Of a stretch of 64,000 bases of DNA, positions 23,600 to 31,964 are shown in pieces (within the stretch, counting starts at the first letter, position 1; each line of letters opens with the position of its first letter). This DNA comes from SIG459 sp045538735 (lineage in GTDB: Bacteria > Bacillota > Clostridia > Oscillospirales > Oscillospiraceae): NCBI GenBank assembly GCA_045538735.1, contig JAZSRY010000032.1:62001-126000 (forward strand), read 5' to 3'. The position numbers and the translations under genes are program-made. Below the pieces are notes generated by a model. That model saw only the letters and a list, made by a program, of their open reading frames with translations, ran no database searches and was not told the origin of the DNA.

Positions 23600-25170
23600 C
23601 AGCTGTAATCCTCCTCGTTCTTAGTGGACGGAATTACATTATAAACAATGAGCGACAGCACAGCCACAACAACGAAGACCAGAATACCGACCACAGAGGC
23701 CATATAGTACTGGGTCTCAGCGCTGTTGAGGGTCATCTTATAGAGCCATGTTATAAGCAGATCCGTATGGTTGACGGAAACGCCGCCGGCCGTGCCTATG
23801 CTGGTGTTTATCAAGGGGTTATTCTGTGTCAACAGATAAATGACGTTGAAGTTATTCAAGTTGCCCACAAAGCTTGTCAGCAGATAGGGACCCATAACAA
23901 ACATCATGTAGGGCAGGGTGATCTTGCTGTACTGCTGGATGGCGTTTGCACCGTCAATACGAGAGGACTCGTAGAGGTCGGCGGGGATATTCATGAGAAT
24001 ACCGGTGGCCATCAGCATTATGTAGGGAATACCGACCCAGATGTTGATAACGATGACCAGAATCTTTGCGCTGACAGCATTCTGCCAGAGGCCCATCTGG
24101 TTGGCAGCCACCATAGACTGAGGAAGCAGGTTCCAGTCAATAAGAAGCTTGCCAATAATGCCGGAGGGGTCAAAGAGTTTGGCTACATAGAGCAGAGATA
24201 CGAACTGGGGAATTGCGATGGTCATAACAAGAACGGTTCTCCAGAACTTCTTTATCTTGATACCCTTCTTGTTGATCATGATGGCAACAAACATGCCGAG
24301 GAAGTAGTTGGTGAAGGTTGCGAAGAATGCCCACATCAGAGTCCATGCAAGTATTTCACCGAAAGCAAGGCCCAGACCGCCGTTGCCGAAATTCAAAAGC
24401 TCATTGAAATGCTCCCAGCCAACCCAGGTAAAGAGGTTGGAGTAGCCATCGTGAGCAGCGTCATAGCTGGTGAAAGCGATGAGCACCATGTAGATGATGG
24501 GCAAAACGGTAAAAGCCAGAATACCGGCCAGAGGAAGGGCCAAAAGGGTCTTGTGGAAGTCATTATCCAGCAGGCTTCTCATATCGTCGCCGGCACTCTT
24601 GATCTTCTTTCCCTTGGCGGTGATGTCCATGCAGATGCGGCACTGCTTTATCTGCAGTCTCCAGGTGTAGACAAAGGCCACAATGAAGATGACGGTGAGC
24701 AGACCGTAGAGCAGGACCTTTACGGAGTCGTCACCGGGGACCCAAACGTCGGTATCAAAGATATAGTCATAGGTGAAAGCACCCTGAACATTACCGACTG
24801 TAGCACCCTTTACAAACCAGTTGCACTTGCCCAGCCAATATGCGCCGCCGCTGGGAATGCACATATAGCCGATAAATACTATTTCAAACACGAGGAACAA
24901 AATTCCACGCAGTATCTGTCCGTAGAAAAAGTTGCCGAAACCAAAAATTACGAAAGAGAGCTTTACAGCCCAGTTACCTCTTTTGAAGGTGTTGATAATA
25001 TCCAGAATTCCGTTCCATACGGAAAGACCGCATTTTTTGAGGAATTCCCAGAAATTTATTCCCAGTTTTTTAAACCACAGTGGGATGGCGAAGATGAACA
25101 GCTTGAGATTATACAAAAAAGCATCAAACTTATTCAGCTTCAGATATTCCAAATCGTTTAATCTCTTCAT
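23599..25170 (-). CDS. MalF-type sugar ABC transporter permease
   Basis: About 523 residues from the ATG at 25170 (MKRLNDLEYLKLNKFDAFLY). The open frame runs to 25245, but that start would lie inside a large hairpin and has no ribosome site. The protein has an N-terminal extension of some 200 residues with extra membrane helices before the transporter core, as MalF proteins do. The EAA loop is YESSRIDGANAIQQYSKITL. It pairs with the MalG-type permease and takes sugar from the lipoprotein coded upstream. The start remains uncertain. Confidence 0.88.
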   Translation of the reverse strand: MKRLNDLEYLKLNKFDAFLYNLKLFIFAIPLWFKKLGINFWEFLKKCGLSVWNGILDIINTFKRGNWAVKLSFVIFGFGNFFYGQILRGILFLVFEIVFIGYMCIPSGGAYWLGKCNWFVKGATVGNVQGAFTYDYIFDTDVWVPGDDSVKVLLYGLLTVIFIVAFVYTWRLQIKQCRICMDITAKGKKIKSAGDDMRSLLDNDFHKTLLALPLAGILAFTVLPIIYMVLIAFTSYDAAHDGYSNLFTWVGWEHFNELLNFGNGGLGLAFGEILAWTLMWAFFATFTNYFLGMFVAIMINKKGIKIKKFWRTVLVMTIAIPQFVSLLYVAKLFDPSGIIGKLLIDWNLLPQSMVAANQMGLWQNAVSAKILVIVINIWVGIPYIMLMATGILMNIPADLYESSRIDGANAIQQYSKITLPYMMFVMGPYLLTSFVGNLNNFNVIYLLTQNNPLINTSIGTAGGVSVNHTDLLITWLYKMTLNSAETQYYMASVVGILVFVVVAVLSLIVYNVIPSTKNEEDYS

Positions 25171-25223
25171 AAGCCCAGAGCATAAACCGAGTTTATACTT
25201 ATCCTCCTTCTCTATAATAAGAA

Positions 25224-25318
25224 AGCATTGCTTGCCGGCATACATGACGCTCTTTGGTCATGATACGCCGGCTAACAATGCCGAAAAGCTAAGGGGAAGG
25301 GGGAGTCCGAGGACTCCC
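25224..25318 (-). promoter_or_regulatory. Two hairpins between the binding-protein and permease genes
   Basis: The first structure (25224-25280) pairs GCATTG, GCCGGC and ATGAC with CAATGC, GCCGGC and GTCAT. The second (25299-25318) is GGGGAGTCC/GGACTCCCC with a 2-base loop. Neither has a strong T-run. Such intercistronic hairpins commonly protect the binding-protein mRNA and lower permease expression. Confidence 0.6.
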
Positions 25319-25341
25319 CAAAGCCCTTAGTTGATTCTTAT

Positions 25342-26913
25342 TTATTCTGCGGGAATGAGGGTAACGGTGCCGTTTTCTGCGCCGTCCCAAACGAGCTGGA
25401 CATAGTAGGTGCCGTCAGCCTCAACAACGATGTTATCGCCATTGAAGGTAACGCCGAAGTTGACATCCCAGGAAGCGCCCTGGCGGACCTTGAACTCGTC
25501 GCCGGCCTTCAGCTCGAGAGCTGCGGAGGTGTAGGTGCCTGCGGGATCCTCGGTCATAGCGAAGTCGGTATCCCAGCTGGTGCCGCAGATGGAACCGATA
25601 ACGCCCCAAGCATTCTTCTGCTCCTCGGTCATGGAGAAGAGGACAGCGATGGCGGCATCATAGTTGTCGAGAGCGGTCTGGAGAGCGGCCTCGTCAGCAG
25701 CAGCCTTGGCGTCAGCACCAAGAACCTTGGCGATATCCCACCATGCGCCGTGGATCTGGCCCTGGGGGAGACCGTACTCGTTCTGCTTAGCAAGAGCAGC
25801 GAGGGAAGCGTTGGACTGAACAGCCTCGGAAGCCTGAGCAGCCTTGTTGGAGGGACCCCACTGGTAAGCCTCGTATCTCTGAGCCTGGCACTCTTCGTTG
25901 GTCAGGAACTGAGCGAGGAGGCTCAGAACAGCGGCTCTCTGAGCATCAGCCTGGGGCTTAACACCCATCAGCTTGTTGCCGGTGTAGGAGCCGAGGTGGT
26001 AGGAAGTGCCGTCAACCTCGAAGGAGGGCAGATCGGTTGCGCCCAGGTTGTCGCCGAAGTGCTCAGCGGCAGCGTTGGCGTTCCAGATACCGGTGACGAT
26101 AGCGCCGGCATCAGTGAAGATATCAGCGTTGCTGTCATAAGCGGGGGACTTGGCGAGCTTCTCCATGCCCTTCATAGCAACGAGACCGGCCTCAGAGTTG
26201 AAGTCGTCATCGATGGAAGTGAACTCACCGGCCTCGTTCATGGACCAGTTGGAGTGGCAGCCGGTAGCGAAGAAGAAGGAAGCGGTGTACCAAGCGTTCT
26301 CAAGAGCATAGCGGAACTTGAGGCCGTTGGCTTCGCAGGCAGCGATGATAGCTTCCATGCTGTCAGCATCTTCCTCAGAGATGATGCTGGTATCATAGTA
26401 CAGATAGTAGCCGTTGTCGGAGGTCATGGGGTAAGCATAGAGAGTGCCGGCAACGGAAGCAGCAGCGACAGAACCTGCATCGTTGTTAGCAACGATGGTC
26501 TCGGTAGCGCCCTTGCCGGGAGCTGCGAGAGCGGCGGCCTGAACAAGGCGAGCCAGCTGGTCCTGAGCGAAGCAATAGATGTCGGGAGCGGAAGCGACGT
26601 CGGCAACAACCTTGGAGCCAGCGTCAGCCTCGGTAACGCCCTCGATGGAAGCGTTGATGACGATGCCGGGGTTAGCAGCCTCGAAAGCGTCGATCTGCTG
26701 CTGAGTCAGTTCAGCAACGCCTTCAAGTTCGGAAACCCACATGGTGATGTCATAGGTGCCGGCCAGAGCGTCGGCGGGGTTTGCAGGGGTAGCGGGGTCT
26801 GCAGGAGCAGCAGGATCTGCGGGAGCTGCAGGAGCAGCAGGAGTGGTATTGCCGCAAGCAACCAGACCTGCAACCATTACCAGAGCAAGAAGCAGAGCAA
26901 TGATTTTCTTCAT
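25342..26913 (-). CDS. Maltodextrin-type binding lipoprotein with C-terminal starch-binding-like domain
   Basis: 523 residues. The signal peptide ends in the lipobox LVAC, with Cys at about 20. An Ala/Pro-rich linker of about 30 residues precedes the CUT1 solute-binding fold (ITMWVSELEGVAELTQQQ onward). The last ~65 residues (LKAGDEFKVRQGASWDVNFG, then a short strand-rich end) resemble the small SusE/SusF-type starch-binding modules and are not part of ordinary MalE. Predicted to be anchored outside the membrane and to feed the permeases downstream. The ATG follows AGGAGG; it has its own promoter and a 200-nt leader. Confidence 0.9.
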   Translation of the reverse strand: MKKIIALLLALVMVAGLVACGNTTPAAPAAPADPAAPADPATPANPADALAGTYDITMWVSELEGVAELTQQQIDAFEAANPGIVINASIEGVTEADAGSKVVADVASAPDIYCFAQDQLARLVQAAALAAPGKGATETIVANNDAGSVAAASVAGTLYAYPMTSDNGYYLYYDTSIISEEDADSMEAIIAACEANGLKFRYALENAWYTASFFFATGCHSNWSMNEAGEFTSIDDDFNSEAGLVAMKGMEKLAKSPAYDSNADIFTDAGAIVTGIWNANAAAEHFGDNLGATDLPSFEVDGTSYHLGSYTGNKLMGVKPQADAQRAAVLSLLAQFLTNEECQAQRYEAYQWGPSNKAAQASEAVQSNASLAALAKQNEYGLPQGQIHGAWWDIAKVLGADAKAAADEAALQTALDNYDAAIAVLFSMTEEQKNAWGVIGSICGTSWDTDFAMTEDPAGTYTSAALELKAGDEFKVRQGASWDVNFGVTFNGDNIVVEADGTYYVQLVWDGAENGTVTLIPAE

Positions 26914-27197
26914 TTTGTTTTCCTCCTATGTAAGATTTTCCATCCCTCTTCAGTTTGAGCTTTGAAAGGAGCAGAATCTATAAGCTACAGCAAAGGCCAT
27001 CATACTCTGTTTTCCAACAGAGTATGAGTCAGGGCCCCTGACTTGAAGCTATATATTTCTCCCCTCTCATCGGTCTCGCCGACGGGGATGTGTTTTTTAA
27101 GGACGCATTTGCGTACCCTGCAATTATATGCTTTTTTCCTTTTGCAGTCAATACATCTGTGCAAATATTGCGGATATATTAACAAATTTACCAAAAA
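26914..27197 (-). promoter_or_regulatory. Leader region of the binding-protein gene
   Basis: 284 bases between the GH53 stop and the lipoprotein start. On the minus strand it holds a promoter (27123-27151), a leader of about 200 nt, the palindrome AGTCAGGGCCCCTGACT (27027-27043), and a hairpin CATACTCTGTT/AACAGAGTATG with a 4-base loop (27001-27026). No T-run follows the hairpin. The leader is long enough for an attenuator or stability element. Confidence 0.6.
27123..27151 (-). promoter_or_regulatory. Sigma-A promoter for the sugar-binding lipoprotein
   Basis: The minus strand shows TTGACT, exactly 17 bases, then TATAAT. This is one of the best promoter matches in the window. It means the transporter genes can be transcribed without the upstream glycosidase genes. 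Confidence 0.85.
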
Positions 27198-28304
27198 TTA
27201 TACCTGTTTTTTGAACAAGTCAAAAGCCGGGAGTTTTCTTCCCTCATAGTCAAAAAGGCACTGGTTGGCCCATTCGTTGGCGGTGGACTTACCTTCCTCG
27301 TGGATATAGGCCTGTCCCGCCTCGGAGGCCCAGCATATCCCTTCACCGGGGAGCCAAAGGGGTTCCCAGTAAAATACGCCGTCTATTTTTTCCTCCCAGG
27401 CCTTTACCATAAAGTCCTTCACAAAGTTCAGCTGGCCCTCGGGAGTGAGAGGATATATTTCCGTGAAGCCGGGAACATACGCCCGCTCCGCATCTATGAC
27501 AAGTCTGCTTTCCCCGCCACCTATGTTGTAGCCATGCATGGTGAAGCCGTAACCCAGCTCCATGACCATTATTTCCTTGCCGAAGCGGCGGCAGGCGGAG
27601 AGATTTTCAAGAAGCTCATCGGGTGTTCCATGCCAGTAGGGATAGTAGGACGCGCCGATAATATCATAGTCGATGCCGTGTTTTTCCATCTCGGTAAAAA
27701 ATTCCTGATAGACCGCCTTGTCGTTGCTGCGCTCCAAATGGAGGATTATTTTTGCCTCGGGCAGCACTTCCCTGCTGGCTCTGCAGCCCGCACCGACCAA
27801 ACGGCAGAAATTATCATAATTTCCCCTTGTGCCGTCGGGCAGTTCCAGTTTGCCCACGGGCCAGAGCATGCCGTTGGTGATCTCATTGCCCACCTGTATC
27901 ATATCGGGGGCCACACCCGCTTCACAGGCAGAGACAAGGCAGCTTTTGGTGAAATCATACACAGCCCGCTCCATATCGTCTATACCGTAGGCAGCCCAAG
28001 CCTTGGGTATCATCTGCTTGCCCGGGTCGGCCCAGAAGTCGGAATAGTGGAGGTCCATAAGAAGCTTATAGCCCTTGCTTTTTGCCAGCTTCGCCAGACG
28101 GATATAGTTATCCATATCGCAGCTGCCCGCCAGATAGGGCTCACCCTTGGGACCAAAGGGATCGTTCCAGACTCTGATACGCATCCAGTCCACACCGTTT
28201 GCCATGAATGCATCCAGTGGGTCTATCTCCCTTTCCCCATCGAGGAATTTTGCACCATGCTCCAGTTCCTCAAGATAGGTGGAGACGTCGATACCAAGTA
28301 TCAT
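27198..28304 (-). CDS. GH53 endo-beta-1,4-galactanase, cytoplasmic form
   Basis: 368 residues, no signal peptide. GH53 motifs: MRIRVWNDPFGPKGEPYLAG, LLMDLHYSDFWADPGKQ, the acid/base Glu in QVGNEITNGMLWP and the nucleophile Glu in VMELGYGFT. GH53 enzymes cut beta-1,4-galactan. A secreted relative is coded at 31965-33935, so this copy probably acts on imported galacto-oligosaccharides. The ATG overlaps the zinc-ribbon stop by 4 nt. Confidence 0.93.
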   Translation of the reverse strand: MILGIDVSTYLEELEHGAKFLDGEREIDPLDAFMANGVDWMRIRVWNDPFGPKGEPYLAGSCDMDNYIRLAKLAKSKGYKLLMDLHYSDFWADPGKQMIPKAWAAYGIDDMERAVYDFTKSCLVSACEAGVAPDMIQVGNEITNGMLWPVGKLELPDGTRGNYDNFCRLVGAGCRASREVLPEAKIILHLERSNDKAVYQEFFTEMEKHGIDYDIIGASYYPYWHGTPDELLENLSACRRFGKEIMVMELGYGFTMHGYNIGGGESRLVIDAERAYVPGFTEIYPLTPEGQLNFVKDFMVKAWEEKIDGVFYWEPLWLPGEGICWASEAGQAYIHEEGKSTANEWANQCLFDYEGRKLPAFDLFKKQV

Positions 28305-28561
28305 TGCTCTCCTCCCTTGTGGGGTACGAACTTCGGCTCTTCATTGTCCTCGCCGAAATCCACAACACGCATTTTCAGCGCCCGATAGCGATAGCGGGCA
28401 GTCTCATTGAGGCGCAGCACATCTTCCTCCCTGCCCTTGAAGCTGCAGCGGAGGCAGTAGTATTCCCCTCTTGCCTCGTCGAAGAACATATCGATGTCTA
28501 TATCACGCATGAAGCAGGACGGGCAGCGGTAATTCAGTTTGCCTTTTGAAGCCTGAGCCAT
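28301..28561 (-). CDS. Small zinc-ribbon protein
   Basis: 86 residues. Two CxxC knuckles, YRCPSCFMRD and YYCLRCSFKG, about 20 residues apart, form a zinc ribbon; the rest is charged. The ATG at 28561 follows GGAGGAG, 28 nt inside the end of the upstream gene. The stop overlaps the GH53 start. It is embedded in the glycosidase operon and is not recognised as a known enzyme. It could be a nucleic-acid or protein-binding partner of the operon; function unknown. Confidence 0.75.
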   Translation of the reverse strand: MAQASKGKLNYRCPSCFMRDIDIDMFFDEARGEYYCLRCSFKGREEDVLRLNETARYRYRALKMRVVDFGEDNEEPKFVPHKGGEQ

Positions 28562-30345
28562 GTTTTAACTCCTCCTTTGCTGATACTCTTGCGCAGGGCC
28601 AGATGATATACGGGAGAGAAGGCTATGCCCTCTTCCACCAAAGCCATGTCATTGTCGCCGCCCATCTCCACGGTGGTGAGGACATCGGGGATGGTGACAT
28701 AGGCACGGGCAGCATTTTCCTTTATGATCTTTCTTCCGTGGTAGCTGAAGGCCATGCTTTCATCATCCACGCCCAGAGTAAGCTTTGTCATATCCGCCTG
28801 ATACTCGGTGGTGCCGAAAGCGCCGGTGAAGTATTCTTCAAATGTCACTTCCCCGCCCTCAAGCTCGTTGAGGATATTTCGCTCGGTGATGATTTTGCCC
28901 TCACCCTCCAGAATGGTGAATACGGACTGAATAACTATGTCCTTTCCACCCAGAGTTACGGTGACGGGATCGGCAGTGAGGCGCACGCCGCCCTCCACCT
29001 TTTCGTATTTCGCCATGGTGCGGCAGAGGCAGAGGTCGGTACTGTCGCCGCGATAGCTTAGTTTGCAGGACTTGATTGTACCCGCTCCCGCATAATGGGT
29101 GAAGTAGCCGGCTCGGTAGTTAATCTGGATCAGGTAGGGATAGGAGGCATCGTATACATTCTCGGTGCCTATACCGGTCTTCTGGGGAATTCTTGCCACA
29201 TAGGGGCGCAGGTCGATCATAGCACCGCCCTGATTGAAGTCCAGGCAGGTGCGAAGGGCGGGGTCGGCATACCAGAAGTATTCCTTGCCGCCGCCATAGA
29301 GTATGTCCTTCCAAAGGGCGCACTCGCCGCGATTATAGTCGGGATGCACGGAGCGGTAGTAGTCGGCGAACTCGCTCATGGTCATATCCGTGAGCTTGCC
29401 CTCACTTTTCAGCTTGCCATAATACTTCATGCCATCGTCATAGCTTTTGGCAAGGAGCTCATAGGGAGCCTCCCAGCGTCCGCGGCGGTTAAGCCAGCCG
29501 GGGCCAACAAACATCATATTATAGCTGTAGCCATCGTTATACTTGGCCAGATGGCGGTACTGGTCGATAAGGTTGTAGAGGTAGGGATACTCAAACTCCC
29601 CGGTCTCCTCGTCCTTATAATAGATCATGCCGCGGAGAACATTCTGGGGATGGGTGCCGAAGTTGGAGCCGTTGCCGTCGAAGCAGGCCATAAGGTCACG
29701 GCTCAGATGGGGTATGGCCACGATGCCGCTGTCGTCCTCGGCATCGGAGGCGGGGCAATGGGAATTGATCTTGGAGGGTATCCAGGGATTCCAGGGGCCG
29801 CCGTCCATGAAGGTGTACCATGAATTGTTGCAGGTGTGGTAGGCCTTGGGGCCTTCCTCCCAGCAGGTGGCCACGGCGCACTTCACGCCGGGGTAGTTTT
29901 TCTTGATGTAGTTGATGGTATAGGCATCAAGGAAATAGCTGCTGGTGGACTCGGGATAGAAGCCGAAGGCATCATAGAACTTCCCGAAAACATCGTCGAT
30001 TATTTCTTCCTTGGTCTTTTCGTCGAACATCCAGATGCAGAAGTCCTCGGTGTGGTACTTGTCCTTGAATTCGGGGCAGGGCAAGCCAAGGAGAGAAAGT
30101 CCTATCTCATCGCCATACTTTTCGTGGTCTTCCTTTGCCATATTGATTATGACATCGGAAAAAAGAGAGGCATAGGTTATCTGGATAGTGGTCTTGAGAC
30201 CGTATTTGTGGGCGCAGTCCTGCTGGAATCGGAATATATCCAGAGATTCATCCCTTACTCCATCGCCCTTTCCCAGAGCCTTTTCGGCATACTCCGGGGA
30301 AAGCTCCGGGCGATGGATGATATTCACAATAAACTTATTCTCCAT
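28534..30345 (-). CDS. Unknown 603-aa protein of the glycan locus, possibly an uncharacterised carbohydrate-active enzyme
   Basis: 603 residues from the ATG at 30345 (MENKFIVNIIHRPELSPEYA), which follows GAGGG; the frame opens 93 nt earlier but has no ribosome site there. No signal peptide. The N-terminal ~400 residues alternate strands and helices with conserved-looking acidic and aromatic patches (FYPESTSSYFLDAYTINYIK, SWYTFMDGGPWNPW). This recalls the barrel of polysaccharide deacetylase/GH57-like enzymes. The last ~200 residues are strand-rich, like an accessory beta-sandwich. I cannot assign a family. Its neighbours are amylase and galactanase genes, so a cytoplasmic glycan-processing role is likely. 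Confidence 0.7.
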   Translation of the reverse strand: MENKFIVNIIHRPELSPEYAEKALGKGDGVRDESLDIFRFQQDCAHKYGLKTTIQITYASLFSDVIINMAKEDHEKYGDEIGLSLLGLPCPEFKDKYHTEDFCIWMFDEKTKEEIIDDVFGKFYDAFGFYPESTSSYFLDAYTINYIKKNYPGVKCAVATCWEEGPKAYHTCNNSWYTFMDGGPWNPWIPSKINSHCPASDAEDDSGIVAIPHLSRDLMACFDGNGSNFGTHPQNVLRGMIYYKDEETGEFEYPYLYNLIDQYRHLAKYNDGYSYNMMFVGPGWLNRRGRWEAPYELLAKSYDDGMKYYGKLKSEGKLTDMTMSEFADYYRSVHPDYNRGECALWKDILYGGGKEYFWYADPALRTCLDFNQGGAMIDLRPYVARIPQKTGIGTENVYDASYPYLIQINYRAGYFTHYAGAGTIKSCKLSYRGDSTDLCLCRTMAKYEKVEGGVRLTADPVTVTLGGKDIVIQSVFTILEGEGKIITERNILNELEGGEVTFEEYFTGAFGTTEYQADMTKLTLGVDDESMAFSYHGRKIIKENAARAYVTIPDVLTTVEMGGDNDMALVEEGIAFSPVYHLALRKSISKGGVKTWLRLQKAN

Positions 30346-30353
30346 ATTATCCC

Positions 30354-31955
30354 TCATTTCATAATAACGCTGGTCTGGGGTCCGAGGCTCAGGACGCTGC
30401 CCTCCAAGGATGCACTGCCCATGCCTATATAATCGCATATTTCACCGAAGGTGCAGCCTTCAAACTTACTGAGATCATAGCTCACAGCTTCGGTGGATGT
30501 ATTGTGGAAAATTCCGATGCTCTCGCCCTCATATTCCACAAGGAAGCCGCCGAAGTTTTTGTCGCCGCTGAGGGAGCTATATGTTCCCCTTGCAATGGCG
30601 GGGTATTTATGGCGGATAGTCAGCAGTCGGCAGTAGTAGCGGAGAAGGCTATTTTCATCCTCAAGCTGCTCTGCCACTGTAGTGGATATCTGCTTATCCT
30701 TGGCATAGGTACTGCCCATGGGGTCACGGATAAGGTCATCATCACCCCAGAGCATAGCCAGGCGGCGGTTTGCGTCGGTGTTCTCTCCTCCACGGGAACC
30801 GCGCATGCCTATCTCCTCACCGTAGTAGATGTAGGGAGAACCCCAGCACAAAAGGTTAAGATTGGCTGCCATACGCATATTGCCGTCCAAAATGAAGGCT
30901 CCGCCTATTCTGTCCATATCGTGATTGGAGAGGAAACCCATCATGATGGCTTCAGGATCCTTCTCAAGTATCTTTTTCTGGAAGGACTCCACATAGTTTG
31001 TGTACTTGGAGATGGAGAGCCCCTTTGCTGCGCTGGCCACAACGCCCTCTGCCTGACTCATGGCAAAGTTGAAGCAGTTCATGGCGCTGTAGTAATCCAG
31101 TATCTCCGCCTCGCCGGACCAGCACTCGCCCACACAGTAGATGTCGGGCTTTATCGCCTTAAGCTCGGAAATATACCATTCCCAGAACTTTACGCTTTCG
31201 GCCGTGTCGCCAAAGTATATGTATTTCACGGCGTCGAAGCGGAAACCGTCCACGCCAAGGTCAAGATAGTATTTGGCAACCTCCAGCATGGCGGAGCAGA
31301 CTTCCTCATTATCAAAGTTCAGCTCCGGCATATCTCCTGAGAAGTTGCACTCATACCAGCAGTCCACACCGGCTATTTTTTGATAGGTGCGGCCTCCCAC
31401 CTTCTCGGCCTCGGTGACGCAGGTATAGTAGTCATAGTAGGGGTTTTCTGTGTCGCCCTTGGAGCGGGCTTCCTTAAACTCCACAAACCAAGGGTGCTTG
31501 CTGGAAGTGTGATTCACCACAAGGTCCAGAATTATCTTCACATTCCGCTGATGGCAGAGCTCTATGAGCTCCTTGAGATCGCTCTCAAGGCCGAAACGCC
31601 AGTCTATCTCGTAGTAGTCCGTGGCGTCATACTTGTGGTAGGAGGGGGAGGAAAAAATGGGAGAGAGCCATATTCCCTGCACACCCAGACTTTTCTCAGA
31701 AAGCATATTGCCGTCATTGAGATAGTCAAAGCGGTTTATGATGCCCCGAAGGTCTCCTATTCCGTCATTATTGGAGTCGGAGAAGGAGCCCACAAATATC
31801 TGGTAGAAGGTCCTGAAGTTATCGTCCACGGTGTCGGGCATTATCTGCTCTGCCTCCTGAGCTGGTTCCCCGGGCATTTCTTCCGGCGCAGAGCCGCAGG
31901 CCGTCATAGCAAGCAGCATTGCAAGGGCCAGAAACAAACAAATCATTCTTTTCAT
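30354..31955 (-). CDS. GH13 alpha-amylase lipoprotein
   Basis: 533 residues. The lipobox is AMTAC near residue 20. GH13 motifs: region I LDLVVNHTS, region II GFRFDAVKYIY (nucleophile Asp), region III VGECWSGE (acid/base Glu) and region IV FLSNHDMDR (Asp). It ends in a short C-terminal beta domain. Predicted to be anchored outside the cell, cutting starch or maltodextrins. The ATG at 31955 follows AAGGTG, 10 nt after the secreted GH53 gene. Confidence 0.94.
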   Translation of the reverse strand: MKRMICLFLALAMLLAMTACGSAPEEMPGEPAQEAEQIMPDTVDDNFRTFYQIFVGSFSDSNNDGIGDLRGIINRFDYLNDGNMLSEKSLGVQGIWLSPIFSSPSYHKYDATDYYEIDWRFGLESDLKELIELCHQRNVKIILDLVVNHTSSKHPWFVEFKEARSKGDTENPYYDYYTCVTEAEKVGGRTYQKIAGVDCWYECNFSGDMPELNFDNEEVCSAMLEVAKYYLDLGVDGFRFDAVKYIYFGDTAESVKFWEWYISELKAIKPDIYCVGECWSGEAEILDYYSAMNCFNFAMSQAEGVVASAAKGLSISKYTNYVESFQKKILEKDPEAIMMGFLSNHDMDRIGGAFILDGNMRMAANLNLLCWGSPYIYYGEEIGMRGSRGGENTDANRRLAMLWGDDDLIRDPMGSTYAKDKQISTTVAEQLEDENSLLRYYCRLLTIRHKYPAIARGTYSSLSGDKNFGGFLVEYEGESIGIFHNTSTEAVSYDLSKFEGCTFGEICDYIGMGSASLEGSVLSLGPQTSVIMK

Positions 31956-31964
31956 TCTTTCACC

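Noticed and set aside
21623..25161. Long plus-strand frames (661 and 526 codons) opposite the transporter genes
   Set aside because: They are antisense shadows of clear ABC transporter genes, lack ribosome sites and show no domain.
27001..27026. Rho-independent terminator after the cytoplasmic GH53 gene
   Set aside because: The stem is perfect but no T-run follows on either strand, and it lies inside the leader of the next gene downstream of its promoter.
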